Below are positions 15,571-27,700 of a DNA stretch of 64,000 bases, one piece after another. A model generated the notes under the pieces. The model was not told the DNA's origin. It saw nothing but the letters and a program-made list of their open reading frames with translations, and did no database searches. This DNA comes from Thiocystis violacea (GTDB lineage: Bacteria > Pseudomonadota > Gammaproteobacteria > Chromatiales > Chromatiaceae), in NCBI RefSeq assembly GCF_016583565.1, contig NZ_NRRF01000003.1, forward strand, positions 62,001 to 126,000. The letters run 5' to 3'. How positions within the stretch are numbered: the stretch's first letter is position 1; every line of letters begins with the position of its first letter. The translations under genes and the position numbers were made by a program.

Positions 15571-16205
15571 CAGCCCCGCCCCCGCGCCGCGAGCACGCGC
15601 GCATCGCCGATGCGGCAGGCGGCCTCCGTGGAGGGCCGGCCAGACTCGTAGACAGCCATGCTCAAGGAGGGGTGCGGCACATCCCGCACCCGTCGCTCGA
15701 CATCATCCCTGACCGGGAGCCACTGAACACCGAAGCGGTCGAGAAAGCCCCGCGCCGCCCGGATCGCGGGCTCGATCTGCGTCTTGACCGCAGGTCGCAG
15801 ACTGCCGCCGAAGTCCTCCAGCTCAACCGGCTGGACGCCGACCAGCAGGAGAGATTCCGGGTAGTCGCCCAAGAGATCGGCCATGGCCAAGACCTCCTGA
15901 AAGCCCGTCTGGTGCAGACTCATCTTCTTGGCCCCCATGAACTTGGGCACCTCGTCACCCTCGACCAGTTTCAGGGCGCCCGCCGGCAGCCCGTAGTCGA
16001 CGGCGTCGAAGACCACCAGGACGTCCGCCCAGCGGATGTGGTCGACCAGGTAGATGCCCTGGGTGCCGCCGTCCAGCAGCCGAACGTTAGGGCCAAAGTG
16101 ATAGCGGGCGGCGATCTCCTCGATCACCCGCACGCCAAAGCCCTCGTCCGCCCAGAGGACGTTGCCGATACCCAGGATCAGGATGTTGGGCGTGTCTGAC
16201 TTCAC
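15570..16205 (-). CDS. hupD: hydrogenase maturation endopeptidase HupD
   Basis: A 211-residue HyaD/HybD-type protease starting at GTG, overlapping the hupC stop. Nickel-sensing residues are visible: Glu in GNVLWADEGFGVRV, Asp in VVFDAVDYG and His in SLHQTGFQEVL. It removes the C-terminal tail of the large subunit once nickel is inserted. The predicted target is the 15-residue tail of HupL that follows His581. Confidence 0.93.
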   Translation of the reverse strand: MKSDTPNILILGIGNVLWADEGFGVRVIEEIAARYHFGPNVRLLDGGTQGIYLVDHIRWADVLVVFDAVDYGLPAGALKLVEGDEVPKFMGAKKMSLHQTGFQEVLAMADLLGDYPESLLLVGVQPVELEDFGGSLRPAVKTQIEPAIRAARGFLDRFGVQWLPVRDDVERRVRDVPHPSLSMAVYESGRPSTEAACRIGDARVLAARGRG

Positions 16206-16894
16206 GGCCGGTCGTCCTTGAACATGCGCCAGCCGCTGATCATGGTGCTGATCAGGCTCTGGCGGGACATGATGTCCTCACGGATGGCCGTGTAGACGTG
16301 CAGCATGACGAAAACCACGATGACCCACATCCCCCAGTGGTGCCACATGCGCACGTCCTGGCTCTGACCGACGAAGGGGATGACCCAGCCGAAGAGCTCA
16401 TCCTGCCAGCTGCCAAGCCCGGTCTGCTCCGAATAGAGCGCCAGCCCGGTCACGATCATGACCAGGCCGCCAACCGTGATGATGACGACCATGAACAGGT
16501 GCGCGAGCGGATTGTGGCCGACGTACTTGCGCGGCTCCTTCTCGAGGAAGGCGTACCAGCGCAACTCATGCACCAGTTCGCTCCAGAAGCTCCGGCGCCA
16601 GAAGGGCAGGGTGAAGAGCTGGTGGGAATAGGAGTTGCCGACGATCGCCCAGTAGATGCGAAAGATGAAGCCGACGATGAAGACGTAGGCCGCGGCGAAG
16701 TGGAAGAAGCGCATGTTGCCCATCAGGTAATGATCGCTGGCCTCGCCGGGGAGGGTCGGCAAGGGATTGGCGATCAGGTACCCGGTAATGGCCAGGATGG
16801 TGATCGAGAGCGCGTTGACCCAGTGCCAGATGCGCACCGGGGTCTGGTAGACATAGACGGCGGTCTGTTTGACCGTCGGGACGCCGGTTAGCAT
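16202..16894 (-). CDS. hupC: uptake hydrogenase cytochrome b subunit HupC
   Basis: A 230-residue diheme cytochrome b with four membrane helices. Heme-ligand candidates are His in VRIWHWVNAL, RFFHFAAAY, MWHHWGMW and MLHVYTAI. It anchors the HupSL dimer on the periplasmic face and passes electrons to quinone. GGAGG lies 8 bases before the ATG at 16894. Between it and hupL lies copy 2 of the palindromic element. Confidence 0.94.
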   Translation of the reverse strand: MLTGVPTVKQTAVYVYQTPVRIWHWVNALSITILAITGYLIANPLPTLPGEASDHYLMGNMRFFHFAAAYVFIVGFIFRIYWAIVGNSYSHQLFTLPFWRRSFWSELVHELRWYAFLEKEPRKYVGHNPLAHLFMVVIITVGGLVMIVTGLALYSEQTGLGSWQDELFGWVIPFVGQSQDVRMWHHWGMWVIVVFVMLHVYTAIREDIMSRQSLISTMISGWRMFKDDRP

Positions 16895-16938
16895 GAATTC
16901 AGCCTCCGAGTTGAGAAATCAAAGGGCGCCAGCCGCTC

Positions 16939-17012
16939 GTGGGAGCGGCGCCCCGCCGCGACGGCGCCGGCCTCCAGCGCTGGCGCCAATCGCGCCGGGG
17001 CGGCGCTCCCAC
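16939..17012. repeat. dispersed GC-rich palindromic element, copy 2
   Basis: A 74-bp element with GTGGGAGCG at the left and CGCTCCCAC at the right, and a smaller internal inverted repeat. It lies between hupL and hupC and could form a stable mRNA hairpin that alters the relative expression of the two subunits. Confidence 0.88.
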
Positions 17013-17045
17013 ACTGATCACTGACAACTGCCACCTGACAACTTC

Positions 17046-18832
<1,787 letters not shown>

Positions 18833-18836
<4 letters not shown>

Positions 18837-19930
18837 GTCTTGTCATTCTCCTCGTGATGCTCGCCCGCGCGTTGCTTGATCCGTTGAATGGCGCTCACCG
18901 CCGCGTGCGCCGTCACGGCCGCGCCAACGGTACCGGCGGCGGCGATGCCCACCTTGTCCGCGTTGGCCTCGATCCCGAAGACGTGGGTGTTGGTGACGTG
19001 ATCGTAGAAGCTGCCCTTGTCCCAGAAGCCGTCCTCGGAGCAGCCGATGCAGCCATGACCGGACTGGATCGGGAAGGAGACGCCATTGTTCCAGCGCACG
19101 GTCGAGCAGGCGTTGTAGGTGGTCGGACCCTTGCAGCCCATCTTGTAGAGGCAGTAGCCCTTGCGCGCGCCCTCGTCGTCCCAGTCCTCGACGAACTGGC
19201 CGGCGTCGAAGTGCGGGCGGCGATAACATTTGTCGTGGATGCGCTGGCCGTAGAACATCTTCGGGCGGCCCTGGCGGTCCAGCTCGGGGATGCGGTCGAA
19301 GGTCAGCATGTAGGTGATGACGCCGGTCATGACCTCGGCGATCGGCGGACAGCCCGGCACCTTGATGATGGGCTTATCCGTGATGACCTCATGCACCGGC
19401 ACGGCTTGCGTCGGATTCGGGTGCGCGGCCTGCACGCAGCCCCAGGAGGCGCAGGAGCCCCAGGAGATGACGGCCTTGCAGTCCGCCGCGACCTCTTTGA
19501 GCTGCTCGACGAAGGGCCGGCCGCCGATGATGCAGCTCATGCCGTCCTGGTTGAGCGGCGGGTTGCCCTCGACCGCCAGGATGTAGTTGCCTTTGTACTT
19601 CTCGCGGATCTCGGTGAGGATCGCCTCCGCCTGATGCCCGGCGGAGGCCATGATGACATCGTCGTAATCCAGCGAGATCATCGAGAGCACCACGTCCGAA
19701 GCCAGCGGATGCGCGGAGCGGATGAAGGACTCGGAGCAGCAGGTGCATTCCAGCCCGTGGAGCCAGAGCACGGGCGTGCGCGGTTTGGTCTCCATCGCCT
19801 CGGCGATCTTGCCCGCGAAGGCCGGCTCCAGCCCCAGGGCCGTGGCCGTCAAGCTGCAGAATTTCAGGAAGCTGCGACGGGTGATCCCCTGTCGGCGCAT
19901 CACCTCGTAGAAGGTCTCTGTCATTGCCAT
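18833..19930 (-). CDS. hupS: uptake [NiFe]-hydrogenase small subunit HupS, oxygen-tolerant type
   Basis: A 365-residue Tat-exported iron-sulfur subunit. The start ATG at 19930 gives a twin-arginine signal (ITRRSFLKF, residues 16-24). Around the proximal cluster six cysteines are present: Cys62, Cys64, Cys65, Cys160, Cys165 and Cys194. They match the [4Fe-3S] ligands of E. coli Hyd-1 with a constant offset of 45. A medial and distal set ([30 protein letters not shown]) is also present. A hydrophobic helix near the C-terminus anchors the protein. First gene of hupSLCD-hypC-hupHJ. Confidence 0.96.
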
Positions 19931-20589
19931 GGTGCATCCCAATTGTGGAGCCAATAACCGGTGGACCCAGCGGACTGACCGACCGCCACGCGGGTCGCGA
20001 TCGAAGCGCTTTAGAAGGGAAGGCAAAGAGCAGGCCAAACTAAAATAGCCACTGCAATCATTGAGTTGAAGCATGCCGCCCAAGGTCGCATCGGTCACAA
20101 GCGTAAAGCTTCCTTCCAAAACGAAACCGCATCCGCAAAGAGTGCTTGCAGTCCAGGCGAGGCCGGCCCTGACCAGGCCTGGCTCGCGCGGTATCTCCCA
20201 CTCCGCGCAAGGAATAGGTAGTCGCACGGATAGCTGTGACTCCATTGATCGCCTAGGTTCTGACAGGCGAGCGACTCTGCATCAAGGCCGCTTCCGCGAG
20301 TCCCCGCCGATACAACCCAGCCTCGATCGCCTGTCCTTTCCTCTCGATCCGGCAGTGACCCGAGGGCGGAAAACAGCGCGGGTATCGCCGTCGTTGCCGG
20401 ACGACGCATTCGCGGAGACGCTGAGTCGCGCGAACGTGTCGAGCTGGGCGTCGTTGCTCTAGGTGTCTTCCGCAAGTCACCAGGCCTGAGACGTGGTGGG
20501 GTCTGGCGCTTACCGGCAATGACCTGAGTCCGATGTGCCGATCAGTGAGTCTCCAGGCAGCCTGGAGAATTGACGGCCGGGAGAACCCC
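19931..20589. other. long intergenic region upstream of hupS
   Basis: About 660 bases between divergent hupS and the sensor-like gene. Only weakly supported open frames occur. The hup promoter must lie here. A TTG-N6-CAA sequence close to hupS resembles, but does not match, a HupR-type TTG-N5-CAA site. I found no good sigma-54 element, FNR box or terminator. Confidence 0.4.
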
Positions 20590-21138
20590 ATGATGAATGG
20601 CCGAGACGCCGACTCGCTCGCGGTTCTATGCGCCGAATGCCAGCGCCTGCGCCAGCAGTTGAGGGAGGCGCACCGGGCGCTGGCATTCACCTCCGGGGGC
20701 GCTGACGCGACCCTGCCGGTGAACCTTGATCAGCGCGCCCATGCGCCACGCCGAGACACCGAGGCCGCGGTTACGGACCTGCATCAGCGCGTCGACCGCG
20801 GGGTGCCGCGCGCCGAGATTCAAGAGATCGATGCCATTGGTCAGTCCCTGGAGCAGGCGCGCAGCAAGGCGCGGGATCTTCTTGAGAGCGCCATCGCGGC
20901 GCACGCGCGCGCCGAGGCGATCAACGATGCGCTCCAACGCGAGATCGACAACCGCAAACGGATCGAAGCGGCCCTGCGAGACGCCGAGGAACGCTACAAT
21001 CGCATGCTGCAAGCCATCGGCGACACCCAGTGGCTCTCCGCCGCGGACGGGCGAACCCTGCTCCGCATCGAATCGCCGCGGCGGGGCGCTGGCGAGCAGA
21101 AGGTTCCGCCGCTGGGCGGAGAGGATGTTTCCGGGTGA
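20590..21138 (+). CDS. short coiled-coil protein with truncated PAS-like end
   Basis: A 182-residue protein with a GGGAG ribosome site about 6 bases before tandem ATG codons. The N-terminus has CAECQRLRQQL; residues 60-140 form a long coiled coil (EQARSKARDLLESAIAAHARAE, REIDNRKRIEAALRDAEERY). This type of helix normally leads into a PAS domain in sensor kinases and c-di-GMP enzymes, and RYNRMLQAIGD does look like the first PAS strand. The frame then ends after about 40 residues with no PAS core or output domain. It may be a truncated relic of a sensor or a stand-alone coiled-coil adaptor. Confidence 0.5.
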   Translation: MMNGRDADSLAVLCAECQRLRQQLREAHRALAFTSGGADATLPVNLDQRAHAPRRDTEAAVTDLHQRVDRGVPRAEIQEIDAIGQSLEQARSKARDLLESAIAAHARAEAINDALQREIDNRKRIEAALRDAEERYNRMLQAIGDTQWLSAADGRTLLRIESPRRGAGEQKVPPLGGEDVSG

Positions 21139-21346
21139 GTATCCCAAGATCCGTCGGCTGTCATCCTTCCGATAATCCCGAAGCATCCCGCCGATCCTGG
21201 CGGAATCGCAGTCACAGAGTGTGAAAGACTCCTCGTAGGAGCGAGCCCAGGTCGGACTGAGCGGCGTTTCGAGCACGTCCGTAAGGATCTCGCCATTCGA
21301 TAAGGTCTGCTTCGATCGCTGCAGGCGCACCCGGAGAGCGCACGCC

Positions 21347-22687
21347 ATGACGACACGCACACGCGCCCCGAGGCGAGAGATCCTGAGTTGGGCGATGTTC
21401 GACTTCGCGAACTCGGCCTACACCACACTCATCATCACGGTCGTCTTCGGCGACCTCTTCACGCGCGTCATCGTGGGCGATGCGCCGGACTACCGATTGG
21501 GCAACCTGCTGTGGAGCCTGGCGCTCGCGGCCAGCTACCTCCTGGTGGTGATCTGCTCGCCGGTGGTCGGGGCCGTGATCGACTACACCGCCACCAAGAA
21601 GCGCTTCCTCTTCGCCAGTTATCTGCTGACGGTGGTCACGACAGCCGCGCTCTACTGGGTCGCGCCCGGCTACGCCTGGCTTGGCGTGGCGCTGATCATC
21701 CTGTCCAATTTCGCCTTCTCGATCGGCGAATCCTTCATCGCCAGCTTCCTGCCGAGCCTCGGCCCGCCGGCCGACCTGGGCAAGATCTCGGGCTTCGGCT
21801 GGGCGCTGGGCTACGTCGGCGGCTTGGGCGCGACGCTCTTCGTCGTGCTCTTGTTGGGGGAGGTGAGCGCCGAGAACTTCGAGCGCATCCGCTGGACTGG
21901 ACCCTGGACGGCCCTCTTCTTCCTGGTCGCGGCCATCCCGACCTTCATCTGGGTGCGCGAGCCTGGGCTTGCGCAGGCACTCCCGCCTGGGGTCGGCTAC
22001 GCCCGGCTCGGCATCCAGCGCGTGCGACAGACGCTCGGACACCTCAAGCAGCATCGGGATCTGGCCGTGCTCCTGGTCGCCGTCTTCTTCTCCATGAGCG
22101 GCATCAGCATCATCATCGCCTACGCCTTTATCTATGGGGCGCAAGTCATTCACTGGGACGCCTCGGTGCGCACCCTGATGTTCGTCCTGGTCCAGATCAC
22201 CGCCGCGGCCGGCGCCTTCGGCTTCGGCTACGTCCAGGACCGGATCGGCGCGCTGCGCACCTATCTGCTGACCCTGGCGCTCTGGATCCTCGCCATCCTG
22301 CTCATCTATCTGACGCCGGCCATCGCGCAGCTGGCGCACTCGGCGCTCGGACTGGACTGGCAGGCGCAGTACATCTTCCTCGCCGTGGGCTGTGTCGCCG
22401 GCATGAGCCTGGGCGCCTGCCAATCGACCACGCGCACCCTGGTCGGACTCTTCTCGCCGCTCTCGCGCGCGGCGGAGATGTTCGGCTTCTGGGGCCTGTC
22501 GATGAAGCTCGCCGGGGTCTTCGGCCTGGTCGCGATCGGCCTGCTGCAGGCGCAGTTCGGGCTCCATAAGGCCGTGCTCTTCTGCATCCTGCTCTTCGTC
22601 GCCGCCTTCCTGGTCGCGCGTGCCGTCGACGAGACCCGCGGGCGCACCATCGCTGCCGAGCATGACGCGGGGCTGAGGGCCTGGTGA
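21347..22687 (+). CDS. MFS transporter, UMF1/Atg22-like family
   Basis: A 446-residue membrane protein with about 12 helices. The start ILSWAMFDFANSAYTTLIITVVF is diagnostic for the UMF1/Atg22-like branch of the major facilitator superfamily, as is GFGWALGYVGGLG near residue 150. In fungi Atg22 exports amino acids from the vacuole; bacterial members have no agreed substrate. It stands alone between the coiled-coil gene and the V4R gene. Confidence 0.88.
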   Translation: MTTRTRAPRREILSWAMFDFANSAYTTLIITVVFGDLFTRVIVGDAPDYRLGNLLWSLALAASYLLVVICSPVVGAVIDYTATKKRFLFASYLLTVVTTAALYWVAPGYAWLGVALIILSNFAFSIGESFIASFLPSLGPPADLGKISGFGWALGYVGGLGATLFVVLLLGEVSAENFERIRWTGPWTALFFLVAAIPTFIWVREPGLAQALPPGVGYARLGIQRVRQTLGHLKQHRDLAVLLVAVFFSMSGISIIIAYAFIYGAQVIHWDASVRTLMFVLVQITAAAGAFGFGYVQDRIGALRTYLLTLALWILAILLIYLTPAIAQLAHSALGLDWQAQYIFLAVGCVAGMSLGACQSTTRTLVGLFSPLSRAAEMFGFWGLSMKLAGVFGLVAIGLLQAQFGLHKAVLFCILLFVAAFLVARAVDETRGRTIAAEHDAGLRAW

Positions 22688-23000
22688 AGGCTCAAGGGGC
22701 AAGGATGGCGGCAGGCCAACCGGCTCTCCGACTCAGTCCGAGCCGCCCCCCATCCGCCCGGAACGCGGCACATGCCCGCCGCGCCTCACCTCCTGACTGT
22801 GACCCACATCAAGCCCCAGGCGCGCCCGAGGTGCGATGATGCGCGCGTGAATCGATCAGAAGGATAGACTTCCCAGAACGAGGGAGCACATCGCCGGTCG
22901 CCAGCGCAAGGGAAGGAAGGCGCCACGCTCGACCGATGGCAGCGCGCACAGGCACGGCGATCACCACCACACCACCATGGTGATGACAGCGAGGCCCATC

Positions 23001-23537
23001 ATGATCCCTGCTTTCGGCACAGCCTATCAGTTCCAGTGGAACGATCTCGGCGACATCGAGCTTGGTCGCCCGAATCTCGGCCAGGCGCTTCCAGTGGCCG
23101 TCTACCGCTTGGCGCAATACACCATGCGCGAGGTCCTGGCCCAACGCTACGGCGAGTCCGCGGCGAGCGAGATCCTCCGGGAATCCGGCTGGATCGCCGG
23201 GCGCGAACTCTGCATCAACACCCTGGACGTCACCCAGCCCTTCAGTGCCTTCCTGGCCGAGCTGCAGGCCAAGCTCAAGGAGCTCGGCATCGGCGTGATG
23301 CGGATCGAGCAGGCAAACCTGGACGACCTCAGTTTCATGATCACCGTCTCGGAGGATCTGGACTGCTCCGGGCTGCCGGTCTCCGGGGCCACCATCTGCG
23401 AATACGACGAAGGCTTCCTCGCCGGGATCCTGCATGCCTATACAGGCAAGTCCTTCGCGGTGAAGGAGATCGATTGCTGGGCGACGGGAGATCGCACCTG
23501 CCGCTTCGACATCAAGCCGGACACCGCCGCCGCATGA
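23001..23537 (+). CDS. V4R domain protein
   Basis: A 178-residue cytosolic protein. The start at 23001 has AGCGAGG 6 bases upstream; an in-frame ATG at 22977 is possible. The V4R (4-vinyl reductase) fold is shown by REVLAQRYGESAASEILRESGWIAG, the central SEDLDCSGLPVSGATICEYDEGFLAGIL and the ending KEIDCWATGDRTCRFDI, whose cysteines are typical of the metal- or ligand-binding core. V4R domains act as small-molecule binding modules in bacteriochlorophyll enzymes and in sensors. The stop overlaps the start of a diguanylate cyclase (ATGA), so it is likely that cyclase's sensory partner. Ligand unknown. Confidence 0.85.
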   Translation: MIPAFGTAYQFQWNDLGDIELGRPNLGQALPVAVYRLAQYTMREVLAQRYGESAASEILRESGWIAGRELCINTLDVTQPFSAFLAELQAKLKELGIGVMRIEQANLDDLSFMITVSEDLDCSGLPVSGATICEYDEGFLAGILHAYTGKSFAVKEIDCWATGDRTCRFDIKPDTAAA

Positions 23538-24421
23538 ACGACAGCGACCGCCGCTACCTGGCGGCCGCGACCGCCCGGATCGAGCAGTTGCTTGGGGCTC
23601 GCGGCGCCGGCCCGTTGCGACCCGAGGGGCTCACGGGGGAGCTGCAGCACTTCGCCGAACACTTCGACGCGCTGCTGGAGACCCTGACGGCCCTGCGCCG
23701 CCTGTCCATCGCGCTCGCCAACGGCGACCTCGCGCACGAGCCACCGCCAGGCGCCCACCTCCTGGATCCGCTCAAGCAGCTGCAATCCAGTCTGCTGCAT
23801 CTGACCTGGCAAACCCAGCAGGTCGCACTGGGCGATCTCGGCCAGCACGTCGACTTTCTGGGCGCCTTCTCGGACGCCTTCAATCAGATGATCCAGGCGC
23901 TTCGGGAGAAGCGCGTCGCCGAGGAGAAGATCCGCTACCTCAGCGAGCACGACGTCCTGACCGGGCTGCACAACCGCGCCTTCTTCGAGGCCGAGCTGGA
24001 GCGTCTGAGCACGGGGAGCGCCTACCCGGTCAGCTTGATCATCGCCGACCTCGACGGACTGAAGCGGATCAACGACGAGCTGGGCCATCATGTCGGCGAC
24101 CTCTTGATCCAGAAGGCGGCGCAGGTGATCCAATCCGGCCTGGGTTCCGAGGGCGTTCTGGCCCGCCTCGGCGGCGACGAGTTCGCCATCATCCTGCCCG
24201 AGGCAGACCAAGTCGCGGCCGCTGAGATCATCGCGCGCATCCGCCTCAACGAGGCCAAGGTGAACCGCAAGGATACCGTCTTCACGATCGCGGTCTCGCT
24301 TGGCGCCGGGACCGCCTTCGCGTCGAGTGCATTGCAGCAGGCTCTGCGCCAAGCCGATCAGGCCATGTACGAGGACAAGGCCCGTCGCAAGGGTCTGGGT
24401 GGAATCGACGCGCGTCGCTAG
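23534..24421 (+). CDS. diguanylate cyclase (GGDEF), partner of V4R protein
   Basis: A 295-residue soluble protein. Residues 1-130 form helices resembling a HAMP-like or four-helix linker (LRRLSIALANGDLAHEPP and ALGDLGQHVDFLGAFSDAFNQM), then a GGDEF domain starts at YLSEHDVLTGLHNRAFF. The active site RLGGDEFAIIL is intact. The inhibitory RxxD site five residues upstream is missing (GSEG there), so product inhibition at that site is not expected. It is coupled to the V4R gene by a 4-base overlap, suggesting ligand-dependent c-di-GMP synthesis. Confidence 0.92.
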   Translation: MNDSDRRYLAAATARIEQLLGARGAGPLRPEGLTGELQHFAEHFDALLETLTALRRLSIALANGDLAHEPPPGAHLLDPLKQLQSSLLHLTWQTQQVALGDLGQHVDFLGAFSDAFNQMIQALREKRVAEEKIRYLSEHDVLTGLHNRAFFEAELERLSTGSAYPVSLIIADLDGLKRINDELGHHVGDLLIQKAAQVIQSGLGSEGVLARLGGDEFAIILPEADQVAAAEIIARIRLNEAKVNRKDTVFTIAVSLGAGTAFASSALQQALRQADQAMYEDKARRKGLGGIDARR

Positions 24422-24757
24422 CGCAGACCATGGTCCGACAGCGGCCATGTGCCGCCTGCGAGCCCAAGCCCGGCGAGCGCGACCGGCCTGCTGGGCTTCG
24501 CGACCCGATGGCTGCGCCGTGATGGACGCCAGCGGGATATCCTGCGCGGCGCCTCGCCGCTCCACGGGGAGCACCCTGACTGCGGCAACAAATGAAGCTG
24601 GATCTCCCGCCCAAAAATTACTACTTTAGTGCGAGGCCAGCCCCAGGCAGACGCACCTTGATCGACACCCCCTCCTCCTCCAACCCGCCCAAGGGCCCAG
24701 CGGCAACGGACGCCTCAGACAGAGAGGGATCTCCGGCACGCACGACGCCTGGCTGAA
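24422..24757. other. intergenic region between two c-di-GMP genes
   Basis: About 336 bases without a credible gene. A short AT-rich stretch (AAAAATTACTACTTTAG, around 24613) could be part of a promoter for the large gene downstream. No terminator hairpin is obvious. Confidence 0.35.
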
Positions 24758-27700
24758 ATGCGCAGTCCTGTCGGCATATCCCGTCTGCAACTGAAGATCT
24801 GGCTCAGCGCCGGTGTCGCCGTGCTGATCGGCTTCATCGCCGTGCAGGTGGATCACTACAGATCCGCCCGCGAGGAGATCCTCGAGTCCGCCCTCATCGA
24901 GGCAAGGACCCTAGGTGCCGTGCTGGCAGCCACGCGCAGCGTCTATGGCCAGCTGTTACTGGACAACGACCTCGCGGTCAACGCGCAGACCATCGACCTG
25001 CTTCCCATCCACGCCATGGCGCGCATCACGGAATCGATGCGGGAGCAGGATCCGGGCAGGTTGCAGATCAAGATCGCCAGTCGCGAGAGCCCCAATCGCG
25101 ACAACCGGCCGAATGCCGTGGAGACCCAGGCCATCGACTACTTCGCGGCGCACCCGGATGCCGACGAGCTGCTGACGCCCTTCACGGACCCGAGCGGCCA
25201 ACGCTTCTACTACTACAGCCAACCCATCTGGACCGAGTCCTACTGCCTGACCTGCCATGGCGACCCCAAGGACGTGCCAGAGGCGATTCGCTCGCAGCTC
25301 GCGCCCGCATCCGGCTATGTCGAAGGCTCCATCCGCGGCATCACGAGCATCAAGCTCCCCATGGACGCACTCGAGGCGCGTGCCAGCGCCTATTTCCTGA
25401 CGAGTCTGCGCGACCATCTCCTGGTCTTCATCAGCCTCTTCGTCGTCGGCGGCGGACTGCTCCAGCATGTCGTCGTCAGCAAGGTCCGACGCATCCAGAA
25501 GGGAACCGCCGCGCTGGCGCGTGGGGACTACAGCATGCGTCTGCCGATCCAGGGTCGGGACGAGCTGACGGATCTTGCGGTCTCCTTCAACCGGATGGCC
25601 GACAGTATCGCCCTGCGCGACCAGCGGCTGCGTGACGTGCAGGCCAGCGCGCATCTGGGCTTCTGGACACTGGACGCCCAGAGCCTGAGCGGGGAATGGT
25701 CCGAGGAGGTGTACCGTATCCTGGACCTCGACCCGGGCACGCCGGCTGGTCCAGCGACCCTGGAGCGCGTGCTCCATCCGCGGGACAGGCAGGCCGCCCT
25801 GGATTCGCTGCGGAACAGCATCGAGCGCGGCGAGGCGCACGACATCGACTACCGCGTCGTGCGCCCCAACGGTGAGTCGCGCTGGGTGCACTGCAAGGCG
25901 AGGCCCATCCGCAACCTGGACGGCCGCGTGACCCGCTTGGAGGGTTATCTCCAAGACGTCACCGAGCGCAAGCGCGCCGAGCAGCGCCTCATGGATAGCG
26001 AAGAGCGCTTGCGTGTCGCCCTGGAGAGCACGCGAGACGCCTTCATCATCACCGACAGCGGGTCCGGCCGCATCACTACCTGGAACGCCGCCGCCGAGCG
26101 CATCTTCGGCTACAGCGCCGAGGAGGCCATCGGCCAGCCTCTGCACGCGCTGATCGCACCGGAGGCGTATCGCCCGGCGGCGGGCCATGGGCTCGGGCAC
26201 TTCGCCAACACGGGCGCCGGATCCGCGCTCGGCAGGACGTTGGAGCTTCAGGGACTGCGCAAGGATGGCCGCCTCTTCCCCATCGAACTCTCCCTCTCCG
26301 CAATGCGGCTCGGCGAGCGCTGGATGGGGATCGGCGTCGCGCGCGACATCACCGAGCGCAAGCGGATCGAGCGCGATCGGCACCAGCGCGAGCAGCGACT
26401 CAGTGCCATCTTCCGCGCAGCCCCCATCGGGATCGGCCTGTTGCGGGGCCGCGTCATCAAAGAGGTCAACGAGACCTTCTGCACCATGCTTGGCTTCGAG
26501 CGCAAGGAACTCCTGGACCAGAACTCCCGCATCGTCTACGCAAGCGACGCGGAGTTCGAGCGGGTCGGGCGGGAGAAATACGCCCAGATGGAGAACAGGG
26601 GCACGGGCAGCATCGAGACCCAACTGAGACGGAAAGACGGCGCCATGATCGACGTGCTCCTGAGTTCAACCTTCATCGATAAGGAGGATCCGAGCGCGGG
26701 GACGACCTTCACGACTCTGGACATCACCGAGCAGAAACGCGCAAAACGTGCCGTTGAGGGCGAGCGCGCCTTCCTGCAGCACGTGATCGACGGCATCGAG
26801 GACCCCATCCTGGTGATCGGCACCGATTACAGGGTCTTGCGCATGAACCGGATCGCCAACCAGAGCGCCGCGGCGGCCGGGCTGGACACCACCTGCCTCA
26901 AGTGCCACCAAATCTCGCACGGCAGCGCGCTGCCCTGTGGCGGCGACGACCATCCCTGCCCCTTGCAAGAGGTCCTCGCCACGGGTCGACCCTTTAAAGT
27001 CATCCACAACCACGCTGGCCGCGATGGCGAGTCACGCACCGTCGAGGTCGCCGCCAGCCCCCTGCGCGACGAGCGCAACGACGTCATCGGCATCATCGAG
27101 TCCTCGCGCGACATCACCGAGCAGCTCGCGCTCCTGGAGGAGTTGCGCGAGAAGGACCTGAACTATGCCCACCTCGTCCAGCACGACTCCCTGACCGGGC
27201 TGCCCAACCGCCTGCTCTTCGCCGACCGGCTCAGCCAGGCCATTCGCCGCGCCCATCGGCGCCGGACCAAGCTGGCCGTCCTCATCATCGATCTCGACCG
27301 CTTCAAGCAGATCAACGACAGCTTCGACCACACCTATGGGGACGACGTGCTGCGCGGAGTCGCCAAACGCCTCAAGGCGATGTTCCGGGAGGACGACACC
27401 GTCGCCCGCATGGGCGGCGACGAGTTCGCGGTCATCCTCACGGAGACCAAGCACGACGCCGATGCCGCCATGGTTGCCCGCAAGGTGTTCAATCTCTTCG
27501 CCGAGCCCTTCGAGATCCAGGGCCACAGCATCTTCCTGGGGGCCTGCATCGGCCTGAGCCTCTACCCGGAGCATGGGGTCAACGTCGACGAGTTGGTCCG
27601 CAACGCCGATGCCGCCATGCATCGCGCCAAGGAAGAAGGACGCAACAGCTATCAGTACTACGCCCAGGAATTGACGACCAAAGCCTTCGAGCGCGTCCTG

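Noticed and set aside
19931..20250. Sigma-54 promoter and HupR site for hupS
   Set aside because: The best GG/GC candidate on the minus strand has the wrong -12 dinucleotide, and the TTG-CAA pair is spaced by six rather than five bases.
20095..20475. Small genes in the hupS upstream region
   Set aside because: Several open frames exist on both strands but none has a ribosome site, protein-like composition or recognisable motif.
26893..26960. Second c-type heme site (CLKCH) in the 1249-residue protein
   Set aside because: It lies in a cytoplasmic PAS domain where heme c is not attached; the Cys/His cluster with HPCPL is a known PAS variant.
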